Assembly: GCA_964017145.1 (NCBI GenBank)
Contig: OZ024846.1
Coordinates: 2,728,001 to 2,792,000 of the forward strand
Source: Agrocybe praecox
Lineage: Eukaryota; Basidiomycota; Agaricomycetes; Agaricales; Agrocybaceae
Direction of reading: 5' to 3'
Length of the DNA: 64,000 nt
The translations under genes and the position numbers were made by a program. Under the pieces are notes generated by a model. It was not told where the DNA came from, searched no databases, and saw nothing but the letters and a program-made list of their open reading frames with translations. The number at the start of each line of letters is the position of its first letter. Positions within the stretch are counted from its first letter, which is position 1. Below, piece by piece: positions 11,640 through 23,735 of this stretch.

Positions 11640-12180
11640 TACTGTCAGGGGGTTGGTTTTCTGGTTCACGGCTCTCTTTCCGCGGCTTCCTCCCCTCAAC
11701 GTTCAATTTTCTCTTATTGCTCTACCTATGTACTCTTCGAGATCGATAGATGTATGGGTACACTTCCTGCTAATCTCTTGACATCGGCGAAATTCTCCGC
11801 TCGCTCGGTGACGGACACGCACTGTCAGTGTAATGTGAGTTGACCCTTTTTTTTCCGCCATTCTCCATTTCACGTCAAGAAATTCGTTGACAATCCCCAT
11901 GCGCACAGAATATCTGGTCATAAATCGACTTTTCCAACGCCATCTATGCGGTCTTGGACGTGAAGGACCCCAGCACACCGTCTGCAAGGGTATCGCGGTT
12001 GTGAATGGGTTATGTGTATTAGCGAATTTCGCTTATATTGCTGGTACGTTCAGTTCTTATGTCTCCTGCTCAAATCTAAGTCAACATGCATAGGCGGGCA
12101 CATGGCAGAAATTACCGGAAGTCTTCAAAATTTGGCTGTGGGTGGCTAGGGGTGGTATGTTTTACGACTGAAGAGATATT
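11640..12180 (+). pseudogene. R1 body relic (partner gene)
   Basis: This is the continuation of R1 after the TIR element. It contains a GTGAGTTGACC donor at about 11833 and an ACACAG acceptor at about 11920. The following exon reads NIWS, a stop, DFSNAIYA, and in a shifted frame KGIAVVNGL and LANFAYIAG. A stop and a frameshift make it non-functional. The hydrophobic exon suggests a membrane segment. Confidence 0.45.
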
Positions 12181-12328
12181 TTATATTATAATATGGTCAG
12201 AGTCGAAATGAAGTGTCTGGCGACTAGTTTGACGTCTAAAAATATTAGCTGGGTGTGCTTATTGTAGAAGATTTTATCATACGTACATAGGTCCACGCGA
12301 CTAAATCAGTTCTGTTCCTGCTGCTCCA

Positions 12329-14815
12329 TCACAGACTTCCTGGCCCACTGGCTCGAAATCGCTCTAGGTAATTTCTCATCTCTTGGCGTACGAGGGCGCT
12401 CCGGATAGGAAATCTGGTCGCATTTTCCTCAGTTATAAAATGTTCCTCTTGGCATTGTTGAATGAGTGGTTCGGAAAATCCAGCTCGAGGAAGGAAGAAA
12501 ATTATATAACCGAGCAGTAGAAAAGGCTCGCAATGTGGGAGGGCATAGACTGATTGCCATTGTCCATTGTCAATGGTAAGTGCATCCAACAGTCCATCTT
12601 CGCTGTCCAAGAGTAGAGATGTTCCGGGTTTCTTGAAACCATATAGTTTCTCTATACCATGTGAGGCTGCCTTTGCGTAAGCTGAACTGCCTATAGGGTA
12701 GCTATCTGATTGGTCTGGGTGCTTGAGAAAGCGCACAAAATTCCGCAAATAGTAGTGACCATTTCCGTCCCAGAGCGTGAAGGATTGGAAGAGATAGAGG
12801 ACATCCTGATGATACATTGTGTCGCCGAATGACAGTTTGTTGGTGGAATTCACGATTGGTACATACATGTCTTCCCCCAGGTGACATGCAACACATAATA
12901 TCAGGTTCCCCTCGTCGTTGTCGTAATAGTAAGGCAGCTCATTCAAAAATACCTGTTCGATATATTCTTGATGTTGTTTATCTATTACGGCCCAGCGCTG
13001 ATCCAAAGGGGCCTACGTAGAAATTTAAGGATACTAACATTAAATGAAGATTTTTTCTTACCATGCGTGCACAGAATGGAAGCCAGAACCGAAATAGAAA
13101 TTTTCGGAAGTCCATAGAAATATAGTCCTTTCCAGGGATATTTTCCTCGCAGTGGGCGTATTCTATTTCATACGATACACGGTCGAGAAGTAGAGACGTC
13201 TCGGCGATATTGATTAGTGAAGTTGAGCTCTGGCATAGTGGAATCTCCTTGTCAATGAACTCGTCACAACTGAGAAGTACGGCATCCCAGGGAGCTGGGA
13301 GAATTTAGTTTGAGATGTTCAACAATTTCTGGGAACAGTCTTACCTTTGATCTTATATCGAATTATGTTTGCAATATGCTCTGATCTGTAGGCATCAATG
13401 TCAAGGAAATAGTCTCCGGACCTCACAGGGTCAAGAAGGAAGTCATGAAGTGAAGTGTGTAGAATTTTCACAACCTCCATGTCTCTGTCAAACAGGTCAT
13501 AGAAGACCTTCTCGATGGAGACAATGGCCCCTAGATCACAGACCAAGATCTCAAGCTCCCCTGGTTCCAACGACATAAATGAAGATATGTCAACTTCTTC
13601 TGCATTGTCGAATACGCGATGTGAGATGATACTAAGAAGATATAGGACGCGCTCTGTATCTGCCGTGGAATTTAGGATCATTGTGTATAGCGCATCTAAT
13701 TGCGCAAAAGGCATGTCACCTTGAGCCGGTCGTAGGTTATTTACCACATCAAGGCGGTGATCGGGTCGATGCCTTGTGGATTGGCAATAGCGAAGTACTG
13801 TTGCTGCATAAATAAATTGCCCGGACGATTTTCTGACGATTTCTTCCAGAATTTGGTTGGATGGCCAAGAAGCAGGAATTAGGTGTTTAAATGGATGTTT
13901 TTTTTTGATTTCCTCAAAACCGTCTCTGAGAAATGTGCGAATGTCGTCGTCAGGATGGAATGTATCATCAAGGTAAAGTCGTGAAAATAGCCCATCCATT
14001 TCGTTGGATCTGAATGCCAGATTGATCTCATGTTCAGGACGACTGGCGATGAGGAATAGAATGGGTAGGTCAAATGTTCGAATTGCGTCTGCAATCATGC
14101 GCAGAATCCTAGCCTGCAAAACCCTGTCACCACATTCGTCAAGAGCATCTATGACAACGACATGCCAGGACCCCAATAGTGTTGAAACACCGGAATAGCA
14201 TACATTGTAAAGTGGCTTCATCACTAGACGGGTAAACTGATGCTCCAAGCCCTTCGTCAGAATCAAGGGGTCCGCGTCGATCACAGAGAGAATTTCCTTT
14301 TTGGTGGCCGGAATTGCGTGATAAATTTGGTATGCGATGGTTGCAACAAACGCGCCAGCGTGGTTCCTCGTTCCATCGGACCTCCAAAAAATGAAAGCCG
14401 CGAGAACTAGGTCGTTGAGAAGACACATTTCGATGAATGTTTGTGTGATGGCTGATTTTCCTGCTCCTGCTGCGCCAGTGAGCCACATGATGCATTTGTC
14501 CCATGTTTCCCTGTCGCAAAGGCAAGCCCAGTCCATGATTTTTTTCAGGACGGCTATACGGGTATTCGGATGGCATTTTGGGCGGTCGAATCCGGCATTC
14601 GAATCGTGAAATGCGTTAGGTGCCGTAGCCTCCCTCAGGATGTCGAATGACGCTACAGATAGTTAGATTCTTGTGGTAGCATGTACCTTGAATCTTTATT
14701 GCTCACATTTTCGTCCGTCACTTTCTACATTGCACTGGTTATATGTACCACCGAAAAAAATGTTGTTTCCAGATATAACAGAATTATTTTTGATAACTGG
14801 CCGATTGTCGTCCAT
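12329..14815 (-). CDS. NACHT NTPase, NLR-like (777 aa, 4 exons)
   Basis: Exons 14815-14707, 14652-13345, 13294-13062 and 13012-12329 join in frame with GT-AG introns of 54, 50 and 49 nt. The N-terminus (1-36) holds VISGNNIFFGGTYNQ. Residues about 38-80 carry SFDILREA and FDRPKCHPNTR. Walker A GAAGAGKS is at 96-103, Walker B VVVIDALDEC at 201-210 and ASRPE at 239-243. A helical middle contains LHDFLLDPVRSGDYFLDID. The last exon holds LLLGYIIFFLPRAG and RSALVRQEMRNYLE. NACHT proteins are signal-transduction NTPases that act as switches; in fungi they are linked to incompatibility and defence (family knowledge). There is no classical effector domain and there are no WD40, ankyrin or TPR repeats. 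The start was chosen by alignment with 36631 and 63470. The frame is also open upstream to 14917. The location is probably cytosolic. Confidence 0.88.
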
Positions 14816-14969
14816 CCCTACTGCGAACTTGAGATTCGAGAGAAAAGCAACAATTCGGATCCTGGATGCTCGCTGATGATGGAAAGAAAGGAACAAGTCG
14901 CAGCAGCCGTCACTCAAACCCTCGAAGCCCTAAATATACATACAAGCCATACATTGGCCACACAGCATG

Positions 14970-14977
14970 TATTTATA
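14970..14977 (-). promoter_or_regulatory. TATA box of the NACHT gene at 12329-14815
   Basis: TATAAATA on the minus strand lies 155 bp before the ATG. The same site with the same following bases (CATGCTG) lies 148 and 155 bp before the NACHT genes starting at 36631 and 63470. Confidence 0.6.
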
Positions 14978-15284
14978 TCTTCACTGCCAAAGCGTCTCAA
15001 AGCTGTTCGTTGACACAGCCTTTTTATCAGGCGCTGTGCTGTATATTTGGGTACCCATAATATGTGTAATCTCTGTGCTGCCATTTAATAACGGAGAGAT
15101 ACAGCCAGAACATGCATACCATATTACCACAGCCATGTTTAAAAGAGAATGCGTTACTAGTATGACAAATTGCTCTATCCATGTAAATGGAGATTAGATG
15201 TGAGAGGAATAAATTGAGGGTGACAGACCGTTATCCAAGTCTTGGTAGACGTTTAAAGAATCGACTAAAATGAGAGAGCATACA

Positions 15285-15301
15285 TATATATATATATATA
15301 A
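15285..15301. repeat. (TA)n microsatellite
   Basis: A short pure TA run in the spacer between the NACHT promoter and the R1 head. Confidence 0.8.
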
Positions 15302-15353
15302 CTGCTGAGGTGATAGGAAAATCCGGCCCCAGTTAGTTGACGAAGGAGTCGGT

Positions 15354-15447
15354 GTTGATAAATTTAGAACACGAAGCTCCGAAAGGAGACGGCACGATAT
15401 CGGCTGTGCAATTTTTCTATATTTGGTTGTTAGGGGGTTTGCTTCCT
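15354..15447 (+). repeat. R1 head (truncated copy)
   Basis: It begins ttgataaatttagaacacga, has a shortened middle (gaaaggagacggcac) and ends tatatttggttgttaggggg. It lies about 540 bp upstream of the NACHT start, divergent to it. The R1 body does not follow. From 15450 to 16200 I see no gene or repeat. Confidence 0.6.
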
Positions 15448-16219
15448 TGTCTTTGTCTGTCGCTCTTTCTGCAGTTTTTCTGTAGATAGGATGCATGGAA
15501 GCTTGATTCCGAAGAATTTACTTTTATTTTGTTAGCAGAATGTGGGAAGCTAAGATAGCTGATTGGGTAAGAGTGAGAAGCACTTTTCGCCCTCATCCTG
15601 AGCTAGCCGATCGTCTGACACAGGTGTCCGAGCACGCTGTGATACCCAGCCTTTATGAGCCGGGCGACGCGTCCAGCTTGCGAGGATACCCATAAATTAG
15701 GAGCCCGGTGACGGCAATTATCCTAGTGGTTCAACCCCATGTCTCAGTGTTACTAAGGCAGAAAATTTTAAACATATATGCATGCTGCATTTGTGACACA
15801 GGGTAGGAGGTCTTAGTTATGTTTAACCTTGGGTTCCGGCTGTGTTTATACCTATTCAACTGAGCAACAGTTGTGTGGCTTTGGGTATGTAAAGCATATG
15901 GGTACGAGGCATCATATTAACGTGTATCAAACATTTGTTGTTGACGATGGGAGGTATGGGAAGTAGGTTTTGCCGTAAAAGACTTAAGTACGCATTTTAA
16001 CGTATATGGAAAACCGCCGTCTTTCGACAGGCGGAAAACACTCAAATGAGAGAGAACAGGAAAGAACAGGACCAAGACGCGTCGTGTTGAGTACAGAAAT
16101 AAAGCCAGTGAAGGTGAGCCTAAGCTAAAGCGAGAAAGAAAGAGGCGACGCGCACATATATGCGTGCATGCGCAAACAGGGCTGTGAGGCAGCAGCCTTA
16201 CAGTATAGTAACCAGGCGC

Positions 16220-16860
16220 AGGGCGCGATAGATGAAAACGTGAAGTATTTATTTAACGTGTATTAACACGGCGCGACGCACGACGCCAGCGGATGAAGCA
16301 TGAGACATGAAGCACATATTTTAACTTGTATTACCACGGTGCAGAGCGCGATAGATGAGGTTTGAATTGTATATATTAATACGGCGCGGGGAGCGATGGA
16401 TGAAGCAAGAGACATGAGGTATGAAGTACATATTTTAGCGTGTATTAATACGGCGCGGGACGCAATAGATTAAGCATGAAGCATATTTTTACGTGTATTA
16501 ACACGGCGCGGGGTGCGAATGACGAAGCAAGAGGTATGAAGCGTGAAGCGCATATTTAAACGTGTGTTATAAAGGTGCGAGGCGTGATAGATGAAGTATG
16601 AAACATATTTTAACGTGTAATAACACGGCGCAGGGCGCTATGGATGAAGCATGAGGTATGAAGCACATATTTTAACGTGTATTAACACGGCGCAGAGCGC
16701 AATGGATGAAGCATGAGGCATATATCGAGTAATAGCACGGCGCGAGGGGCGAGGCATGAGGCATATATTTTAACGTGTATTAACACGGCGCGGGGCGCGA
16801 GGCATGAGGCATATTTTTAACGTGTAATAACACGGCGCAAAGCGCGGCGAATTGATGCAG
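16220..16860. repeat. Degenerate minisatellite, about 11 units of 45-70 bp
   Basis: Each unit contains acacggcgcgggg, then gcgatggatgaagcatgagg, then catattttaacgtgtatta. Copies of the acggcgc core are seen near 16269, 16381, 16451, 16502, 16625, 16686, 16736, 16786 and 16831, with diverged ones near 16334 and 16571. Many unit junctions form the short inverted repeat CGTGTATTAACACG. No reading frame is kept. Confidence 0.85.
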
Positions 16861-17033
16861 CGTGATGTATGAGGCACATAGTGCGTGTGTTTCATGGGCA
16901 TTAAGCACAACGCGGCGTAGCAATGCGTGGGAAGGGGAGTCCTGATAAAAAGAGACACAGCATCAGCCTTTGAGAACATAATGTAGCACGTACTTGTAAT
17001 TTTCCTATGTTTCAAAACCATCATATGGTAGTC

Positions 17034-17390
17034 CTAAAGTATCTTGGCCTTGATATCTCGCGACGCATGTAGTAAATCCAACGCAGTAGGAGCAGATTGA
17101 GCTGCCAGATGATAACAGAATGTATCAGGGCACTTTGAGTGATGACGTGGGGTTTTCACTGTGCTAAGAACATGAAAATTTTGAGGTTTCTCTAGCGTTG
17201 CTTCTTGGGTGTTATTCGCGAAGATTCTTGACCGAGACGTAGCGGGAAAATCGAACGACGGCAATGAAGCGTTCGGTGAAGAGGCCGGAATGGAAAGGAA
17301 AGTGCGGGTGGCGGTGACCCAGTCACAAATTGTGACTGGAGCTGGAAATTTATGCCGAAGTGCCGCTCCGCCGAAGACTGCATTCTAGCT
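17034..17390 (-). pseudogene. Unidentified coding-like fragment
   Basis: One minus-strand frame stays open for about 117 codons. It reads VFGGAALRHKFPAPVTICDW, then SLPSFDFPATSRSR, LEKPQNFHVLSTVKTP and HLAAQSAPTALDLLHASRD, and ends at 17034. There is no start codon at the upstream end, where a stop lies close by, so it would be an exon or gene fragment. I do not recognise the family. It lies between the minisatellite and an R1 relic. Confidence 0.3.
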
Positions 17391-17399
17391 CTTCATTCG

Positions 17400-18600
17400 T
17401 ACCTCTTTTTGCGATAGAATATGATTCACGGCTCTTTCGGTTCGTCCCTTTGACGTTCAATTCTTTGTGATTACTCCAGCTATGTACTCGTGGAGGTCCC
17501 ATATATCTGTCTCTCTTTCTACACCCTCTGTGTGGTCTGTGGCCATGCAGTATTGTAATGTGAGTTGGCACTTTTATTTTTCGTTCAGCATTCTCTCTTC
17601 GCTTCCTCTCAATTTCACCTTCCTCCTTCCTTACGTCGAGGCCAAATTTCCCATTAAACCCATGTACACAGTTTTTTTGCTTCTCTATTGACACCTACTA
17701 TGCGCTCTCCGAAGTGAGGAACCCCCAACGCACAGTCCGTATGGCTATCGTGGTGGTAATCTGATATAGCTGTCAGCGAGTTGTGCTTACGATGCTTGTA
17801 CGTCCTTTCTCATATCCTCCGTTCGAATTGAAGTCAACACAGAGAAGAAACTACAGGCAGTATTCGAGATCTTGCTGTGGAGGTTGGAATGGGTTTGGGG
17901 CAAGGGTGTTTTATTGAGTTGTGGAGGCAAAGGAGGTCAGGAAGTACTATGCCCTGGTCCCTTCCGTCTTCGTTTGACCTTAGTCCGTTTTCCTTTCTCT
18001 TTTTCAAGATCCAGGACCCGTTCTTGATATCTCGGCAAGCCCACCGCGTCACGATCTCGCCCTTGTACTCCTATTTCCCAGCGACCCTCCACGCTCACGT
18101 TCAACGCAGACGCTAACGTTGGTATTTCACTCGGACCTCTTCTCACCTGCCTCTGACCAAAACTCCCATCATCAAAAACTCGAACACGAACGCGACGAAG
18201 CTATCACGAGCGGCCTTCAGGGTTTGTTCGTCACCTTCCTCATCCACGTCTCCATACGTCGATAATCCACCCTCAAGGCCTCACAAGTGGCATTTCAATC
18301 TCGACCGTCCTGTTTACCTTTTCCGTTGCTCTCTCTTATCCCATTTGGCATCTTTATTAAATCCCTCGTAATCTTCGGCGCCCGCAGGCGCGAGTCTCAA
18401 TATCAACGACGACCCACCTCATACCCTACAGAAGCAACTACCCTACCCGGACCTATTCACATTAACACGATGCTCCTGGTTGACGCTTGTCGTCTTTTGC
18501 GAGCCTCGCTGCGGCGGCATTTTTGGTGCAACAAATGTGTGTTTTTTTTCATCGCCCCGTTGTTGAGGCCCATTGAGTGAAGGGAACCATATGAAAGTTC
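17400..18600 (+). pseudogene. R1 body relic plus linker
   Basis: It matches other R1 copies from gttcaattctttgtgattac through a GTGAGTTGGC donor near 17560 and an ACACAG acceptor near 17668. A later exon-like piece reads EETTGSIRDLAVE (about 17845-17880) and ends in QRRSGSTMP. It is followed by the linker seen also after R1 at 22000 and 57300. Stops break every long frame. Confidence 0.4.
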
Positions 18601-19300
18601 ATTGTACCGGATAAATGCGGTTGAGGGATGTGCGGTGTTGGGCCGTAGGTCGGTTTATTGGGTCAAGGTTAGCGCGAGTGTTGGGAGGTATAGATTGTGG
18701 TGGGTTAGCGAGGACGGTTTGAGGAGATGGGTGTTAGGATTAGGTGGTTTGAGAAGAAGGATGTTTGAGTGTGGTGCGCAATTTTCTGGCGACCGTCTAT
18801 CCACCCATCCCTGCCTTCCCTCTCCTCGTTGGCATCCATAATTCACACGATCATTTCCTCCGCCGATTTCCGCCCATGCGCTGTTCCTTCCTCGACCCCC
18901 CATGGATCCAACGTAAGGACACCCTGACGTCCTTCCTTCCCTCTGCCGCTTCATATCCTTGCCTAGTTCTCGTCAACGCCACTATTTCTACTACGAACAC
19001 GAACAAGAACACTTCCATTACCACCACGAACACGAACTTCACTTCGTCTCCATACTCCACCCACACATTCATAAAATACCGCACGTTGTCTTCACTCCAC
19101 CGCCTCTCCTCATATACGTCCCTCTGCGTCAAAGGTACAATCTAGAATTTTCCTCCTCCTGGCTCCCGTTTCTTTCAATTAGCACGTTCTCTCCCCTTCT
19201 CTCTCTCCACTTTACGATGAGGATTTTTTTGTACTCAGCGCGTAACCCTTCTCATTCATGGGGCACCATATACTTCGTATTTCTCCTCGCATAGCCTAGT
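18600..19300 (+). pseudogene. R2-tail relic
   Basis: It matches 1-480, 30000-30420 and 45200-45700, with cttccttccctctgccgctt, ctcgtcaacgccactattt and tcattcatggg. It is low-complexity and has no conserved frame. Confidence 0.4.
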
Positions 19301-19813
19301 GTTAATACGTTAGATGGTGTTTTTCCTCGCTTGGCTCATTCGAATGAGGACTCTTCGAATCGATGTCAACCCACTCAACGACAAACAACGCGACAATGTT
19401 ATCTTCAACAGAATCCCTAGCGCACTACATCTTGCACGCTGACAATCCCAAGGCTGCGCATCCCGAACATGCCATCCAATGATGACGTGGTTGAGCTCGT
19501 TCTGCGTGGAAGGTACCATCTAGAATGTTCTCCCCCCCTGGCTCCCGTCCTTTTTTCGTCTGTTTCTTTTTTTAATTAGCATGTTCTCCCCATTCGTCAT
19601 CAAGCGCCGATTTCAGTGCGCCTCGTAATGACTGAGAGAAAAAGCTCGGTGATGTATTTTTTAAATTTATTACATATATAAATATGCATACTATATCTAC
19701 TATACACTTCCGACGGCCCTACTTTTAAGAAGTAGAAAATCCTTCTCGTTGCGCGGGAACGTTGAGAACGATGTTGAAAGACAAAAGAGGCACGTGCACG
19801 CACGCTGATGCGC
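19300..19813. other. Fragmented repeat tract, no gene
   Basis: This holds short R2 and R3 fragments (for example atgccatccaatgatgacgt, and tccccccctggctcccgtcc near 19530, also seen at 45565). After about 19600 comes unassigned AT-rich sequence up to the TIR element. Confidence 0.3.
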
Positions 19814-20636
19814 TTCACCCCGGGAAGTTGATGTTTTCAGGTCATCTCAAAACCCCGGAGAAAAACCCGGATTTAATATGAACTAAAAGGCCCACGGAAA
19901 ACATGTACAGAATTCAGGAGTTTTTTATGACCTAAAAGAGAACCAAAAATAGGAACTTTGATAGTAGTTTGATCCCATGAAAGCATGGTTGATGTTCTTA
20001 TTTCCGGTAAGGACAAAAACCCAGATGAATATTGACATTTCGGGCTTCCTGAAAGAAAGACAAAAAGTTTACTATCAATGTGGTCCAAAACTTAGGACTA
20101 AAACGTAGTCTTTTTTCAAGTTTTCTCACAGCCCGAATTCTTGACTATTGTGTTTATTTTCGGCACAAATAAAGATGTGACCGAATCTCTGAGTTTTTGG
20201 TTGTCTGAAAACAATTAACTCAATTGGTTTTTGTGTTTTCGGATGCGCTGATATCTCTATTTTCAGCAGAAGCTACAAATGAGCCGAAAACACAGCGGAT
20301 AACTAATATATTTGACCGTCCGAAGCTATTGTTGAGAACCTAAGTTTCGTTCCAGTTTTCCGAATGAATGAAACCTCCGTTCTTATTCTACCTAAAAATT
20401 AATCCAAAACTTCTATATTTGGTTGAAATTTCGGTCTGACCTAACATCATATTTTGGGCCATGTTTATGGTGTGACGTAAATTTTGAATGAATACCTAGT
20501 TTTTATTTATCATATCTAGTGTCCCAAAATTCGTATTATATTTCATGATTTATAATAGCCCAATTTTTTACGAGAAAACCTTGTTTTTCTCGCGGGTTTT
20601 GAGGTGACCTGAAAACATCGACTTCCCGGGGTGCTT
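19814..20636. mobile_element. Non-autonomous TIR element, 823 bp
   Basis: The inverted ends are 19816-19866 and 20583-20633 (51 bp, about four mismatches), beginning CACCCCGGGAAGT and running through GATGTTTTCAGGTCA. The 8-bp sequence TGATGCGC occurs on both sides (19806-19813 and 20637-20644), which fits an 8-bp target duplication as made by hAT-type elements. A 3-bp duplication CTT directly next to the CACCCC ends is the alternative reading. The interior has no transposase frame. It contains several recurring phrases such as ccgaaa and ctaaaa. Confidence 0.75.
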
Positions 20637-20639
20637 TGA

Positions 20640-21275
20640 TGCGCGTCCATATGGACACGCATCATTTGGTTTCCATGTGCCAAGAGTCAAGAGTGTTCGG
20701 CAACGCATGCCGGCCATGTTTGGCTACACGTTTTGAAACTTGACAGTCCGGGTTTCCATACAGACATGGTGGAAAAGATTGGATTGTCAGAATTTTACAA
20801 GAATTACAGGAAATATAGTATAGGCTGGGGTCTGAGTAAACGTTTAAATAATCAAGCAAAAAGACTCCGAGAGTATGGAGGAAGCAGATACTACCCCACC
20901 GAGCCTACGGGACAGCATGTCAGAAAACCGGTTAAGGTCGCTTCCGAACATCCTCAGTTAGTTATGAGACTCAACACGAGCAGACAGATGTTAGGCAGGT
21001 CTTTTCGGGTAAAGGAAAGAAACATGTGTACGCGACGATTCTAATCTAATGGGCCGTCGCACGATCCCATGATCTGCGGTAACGGCCGAACGCTGCAAGA
21101 GCGTAAACCCCAAATTCTAACACAGCAATGGTACAAGGTTGATAGAAAAAGAAACTGGAATTCCTATTCGACGAAGAAAAATATATGAATGAAACTGTCG
21201 ATATGAATGGGGAGCGAGAAAGGGGTGGATTCAGGCCATAATGCAAAAGGTGGAGCAGCAGCCTTTCCACAGTCG
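20640..21275. repeat. Spacer segment of a unit that lost its NACHT gene
   Basis: It matches the segments that precede R1 heads at 31320-31690 and 46930-47300: taaataatcaagcaaa, then an agacggcaaggg-like phrase, then gaatggggagcgagaaag. It has no gene. A 103-codon plus-strand frame here is not conserved in the other copies. Confidence 0.45.
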
Positions 21276-22280
21276 TTGATAAATTTAGAACATGAAGCTC
21301 CGACATCCCCGACACGACTCGGATAGGGGACGGCACAATATCGGCAAATGGAGTTTATCTATATTTGGTTGTTAGGGGGTTTGCTTTCTCGTTCCTTCGT
21401 TTCGCTCTTTTCTCGACCTTCAATTCTCTCTTATTAATGCAGATTTGTACCCGTCAACGTCGATATATATCTGAATACGCTAGCTGACTATCTTTTTACA
21501 TTGTCGAAATTCTCTGTGCGCCTATCATTGTAATGTGAGTTAGTGTTTTTCATTCGTTCCACGTCGTCTCCTTGTTTTCCTTCTTTGCAACTCTATACCT
21601 TTTCGCGTCAGGAGCATTGCTTATATTTTGAATGAACACACGATATCCGGTCTTCCATCAGCTTCTCCAGCGTCAACCATGCGCTCCCGAATTGACGCAC
21701 TCCTAACGTACCGTTCGCATGGGTTAATGTAATGTCTAGCTCTTATGTTGCTGGTGCGTTCTCTTTTACCCTCTGGATTCGAATTGAAGTCAATTAGTTT
21801 TACTTGTATAGACGCGAACACGGAAGAAATAGCTAGAAGCATTCGAGAATTTCAGTGGGTGTTTGGGCGGTGTTTGAACCCGGGGAAATGGATTGGATTG
21901 TGTGGGCAAAGGAGGCTAGGAAGTACCATCCCCCTTCGCTGGAAAGAAGATACATTACAATACCACCAAATCCTATGGGTACTCCAGCCGGCGACTAACA
22001 CGTACGACCTCCATTGCGTACTCGTTTGTGCGTTTTTCCTCTTCGTCTGGATCCACTACCCGCCCTCGATAATCTGGTCACCTTCTCCATCATCGACATC
22101 GCCGGTCACTATTTCTCGTTCCTCTTCATCCGCTCGTTGCTACCCAGCCCTCTTGATAATGGCACCTCACGCGCACGTTTTGCTTAGCGCCACCACTTGC
22201 TCTTGCTTGCCCTTCGCCAAAACTAGGCATCACCCCGAACGCAAACCCAAACGCGACGGCGGGGTCACAATCGGCTGACT
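21276..22280 (+). pseudogene. R1 relic plus linker
   Basis: The R1 head is at 21276-21388, followed by the body. A GTGAGT donor lies near 21534. An exon piece after about 21815 reads TEEIARSIREFQWVFGRCLN and then GLCGQRRLGSTIP in one open frame. Comparable readings occur at 39010-39110 and 17845-17920. Other exons contain stops. It is an unrecognised, probably membrane-protein, family. Confidence 0.45.
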
Positions 22281-23735
22281 TTTTGCTCGTTGATTTCCCA
22301 TGCTCCTCTAGTCAAAAATCCACTGGCCCTCCCTCCTTTGATGCTCCGCTCCTATAGTGTCCAGTCTCAACATTCACTGTCGTCGTCGACCCATCCCAGC
22401 CCCTCCAAGAGCAAGTACGCTACCCTGATATTCACATTGACACGATGGATCCCGGTCGGCCCTTATTTTTCCCCCTCTTGGGTCTCGTGCCCGCTGCGGC
22501 ATTTTGTGGTGCAACAAAAGTGCTTCCCGCTTTTGAGCATCCCTGATGGAGCGGAACCGTATGAGAGTTTGCTCTACTAGACATATTCGGTTGGGCGATA
22601 GTCGGTATTTGGGATTGGGGGAGTTTGTTGGGTGATCTGGGCGAAGGCTATCGCTAGGGGATGATCGATGAGGGTTAATGCATGCGAAGACGGCTTGAGG
22701 AGGCGAGCGTTTAGGCGGTTTGGGAAGGAGGAAGAGTGATTTGATGAATGGATTGGGTGGGTTATTCGGGACGTTCGCCCCATCGACACCTCATCTTTGG
22801 ATGTTCGTCATCTTACATGCACCAAAAATTATGTTTACCGCCACCACCACTTGAAAGTATCAATGATGCCACCGCCCTCGTCTATTTTTCATCGCGACAA
22901 CGAGTCGTGTAACGCTATAACCCTCAAATGGATATTCTTACCACCGCTGGTACTCGATAGTCTCGTCCCCTTCTTCTCTGTTCCCGGGGCCGTCGCCACC
23001 ACTACCCACCACTGCTTTCTTCGATAATCTTTCCCTCTTCGACCATCGACGTCCGACCCTTGGTCTGCACCCTCACATTCACGTTGAATGCGGACGCGTG
23101 GGGTGTCATTTCTTGTTTAAACCTCCTTCCCTGCCTCATCGCTGCCAGGAACGCGAGCACTGCGCACGCCAACACTTCTTTCAAACATCAATCGCGCATG
23201 CGCATGAACTCCCAACGCATGATCCTCCGGGCAAGCGCGGTTGTGGATTAGTTGTATGTCTTAGAGAAGTTTGCTTCTGTTGACAGTACGTCTTCTGTCA
23301 TATTCTAAAGTTTAATTGGACTCATGGTTTGAAAGGATAAGCGCCAAGATAAAAGACAGTATTCGGTTGAGAATATCTGTTGTCAGCCGTTCAAATTTTG
23401 ACCGGATGTTCTGGATGTTCTCGAGGTGTTTTGGCCCTCGCGCGCTTTATTAGGTTGCATGGGCGGTGGTCTTTCGACCTCCGCTCTTTTCCACTGTTGC
23501 CGTCGCTCATCGCCATCACCATCTCTGGTTCCCCTCTCATCAGCACTTTACGCTCAAGTTGCGCGTTGAAACGTTGACGCGTGATGTCGTATACTAGTCG
23601 CACTTCTTGGTGCCTGCTGCTTATTCTATTCCTCATTTTCGCTCCGTTTCTTGATCTCTTTTTCTCTTTTTTTTCTCCTACCGTACGCGTCGTTCATCAT
23701 CGGCGTCATTACATGATTTGCGTGACCGTTAAAAC
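22280..23735 (+). other. Linker between R1 and the duplication, no intact gene
   Basis: The segment 22980-23330 matches 32950-33300 and 59560-59900 (cctgcctcatcgctgccagg, then aacgcgagcac and acatcaatcgcgcatg). Frames are broken. It looks like another decayed part of the R1/R2 family. Confidence 0.35.

Noticed and set aside
14696..14917. An upstream ATG at 14917 as start of the NACHT gene
   Set aside because: The frame is open, and the paralogues keep similar DNA there, but the shared start pattern (MDDN/MNNS before the GGTY motif) begins at 14815 and equivalents. The upstream part is only 53 bp from the TATA box.
16220..16860. CRISPR-like array
   Set aside because: Units are diverged tandem copies without unique spacers, in a eukaryotic context with no cas genes.
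20733..21044. A 103-codon plus-strand frame with ordinary-looking protein text
   Set aside because: It lies in the pre-R1 spacer; the copies at 31320 and 46930 do not keep the frame.
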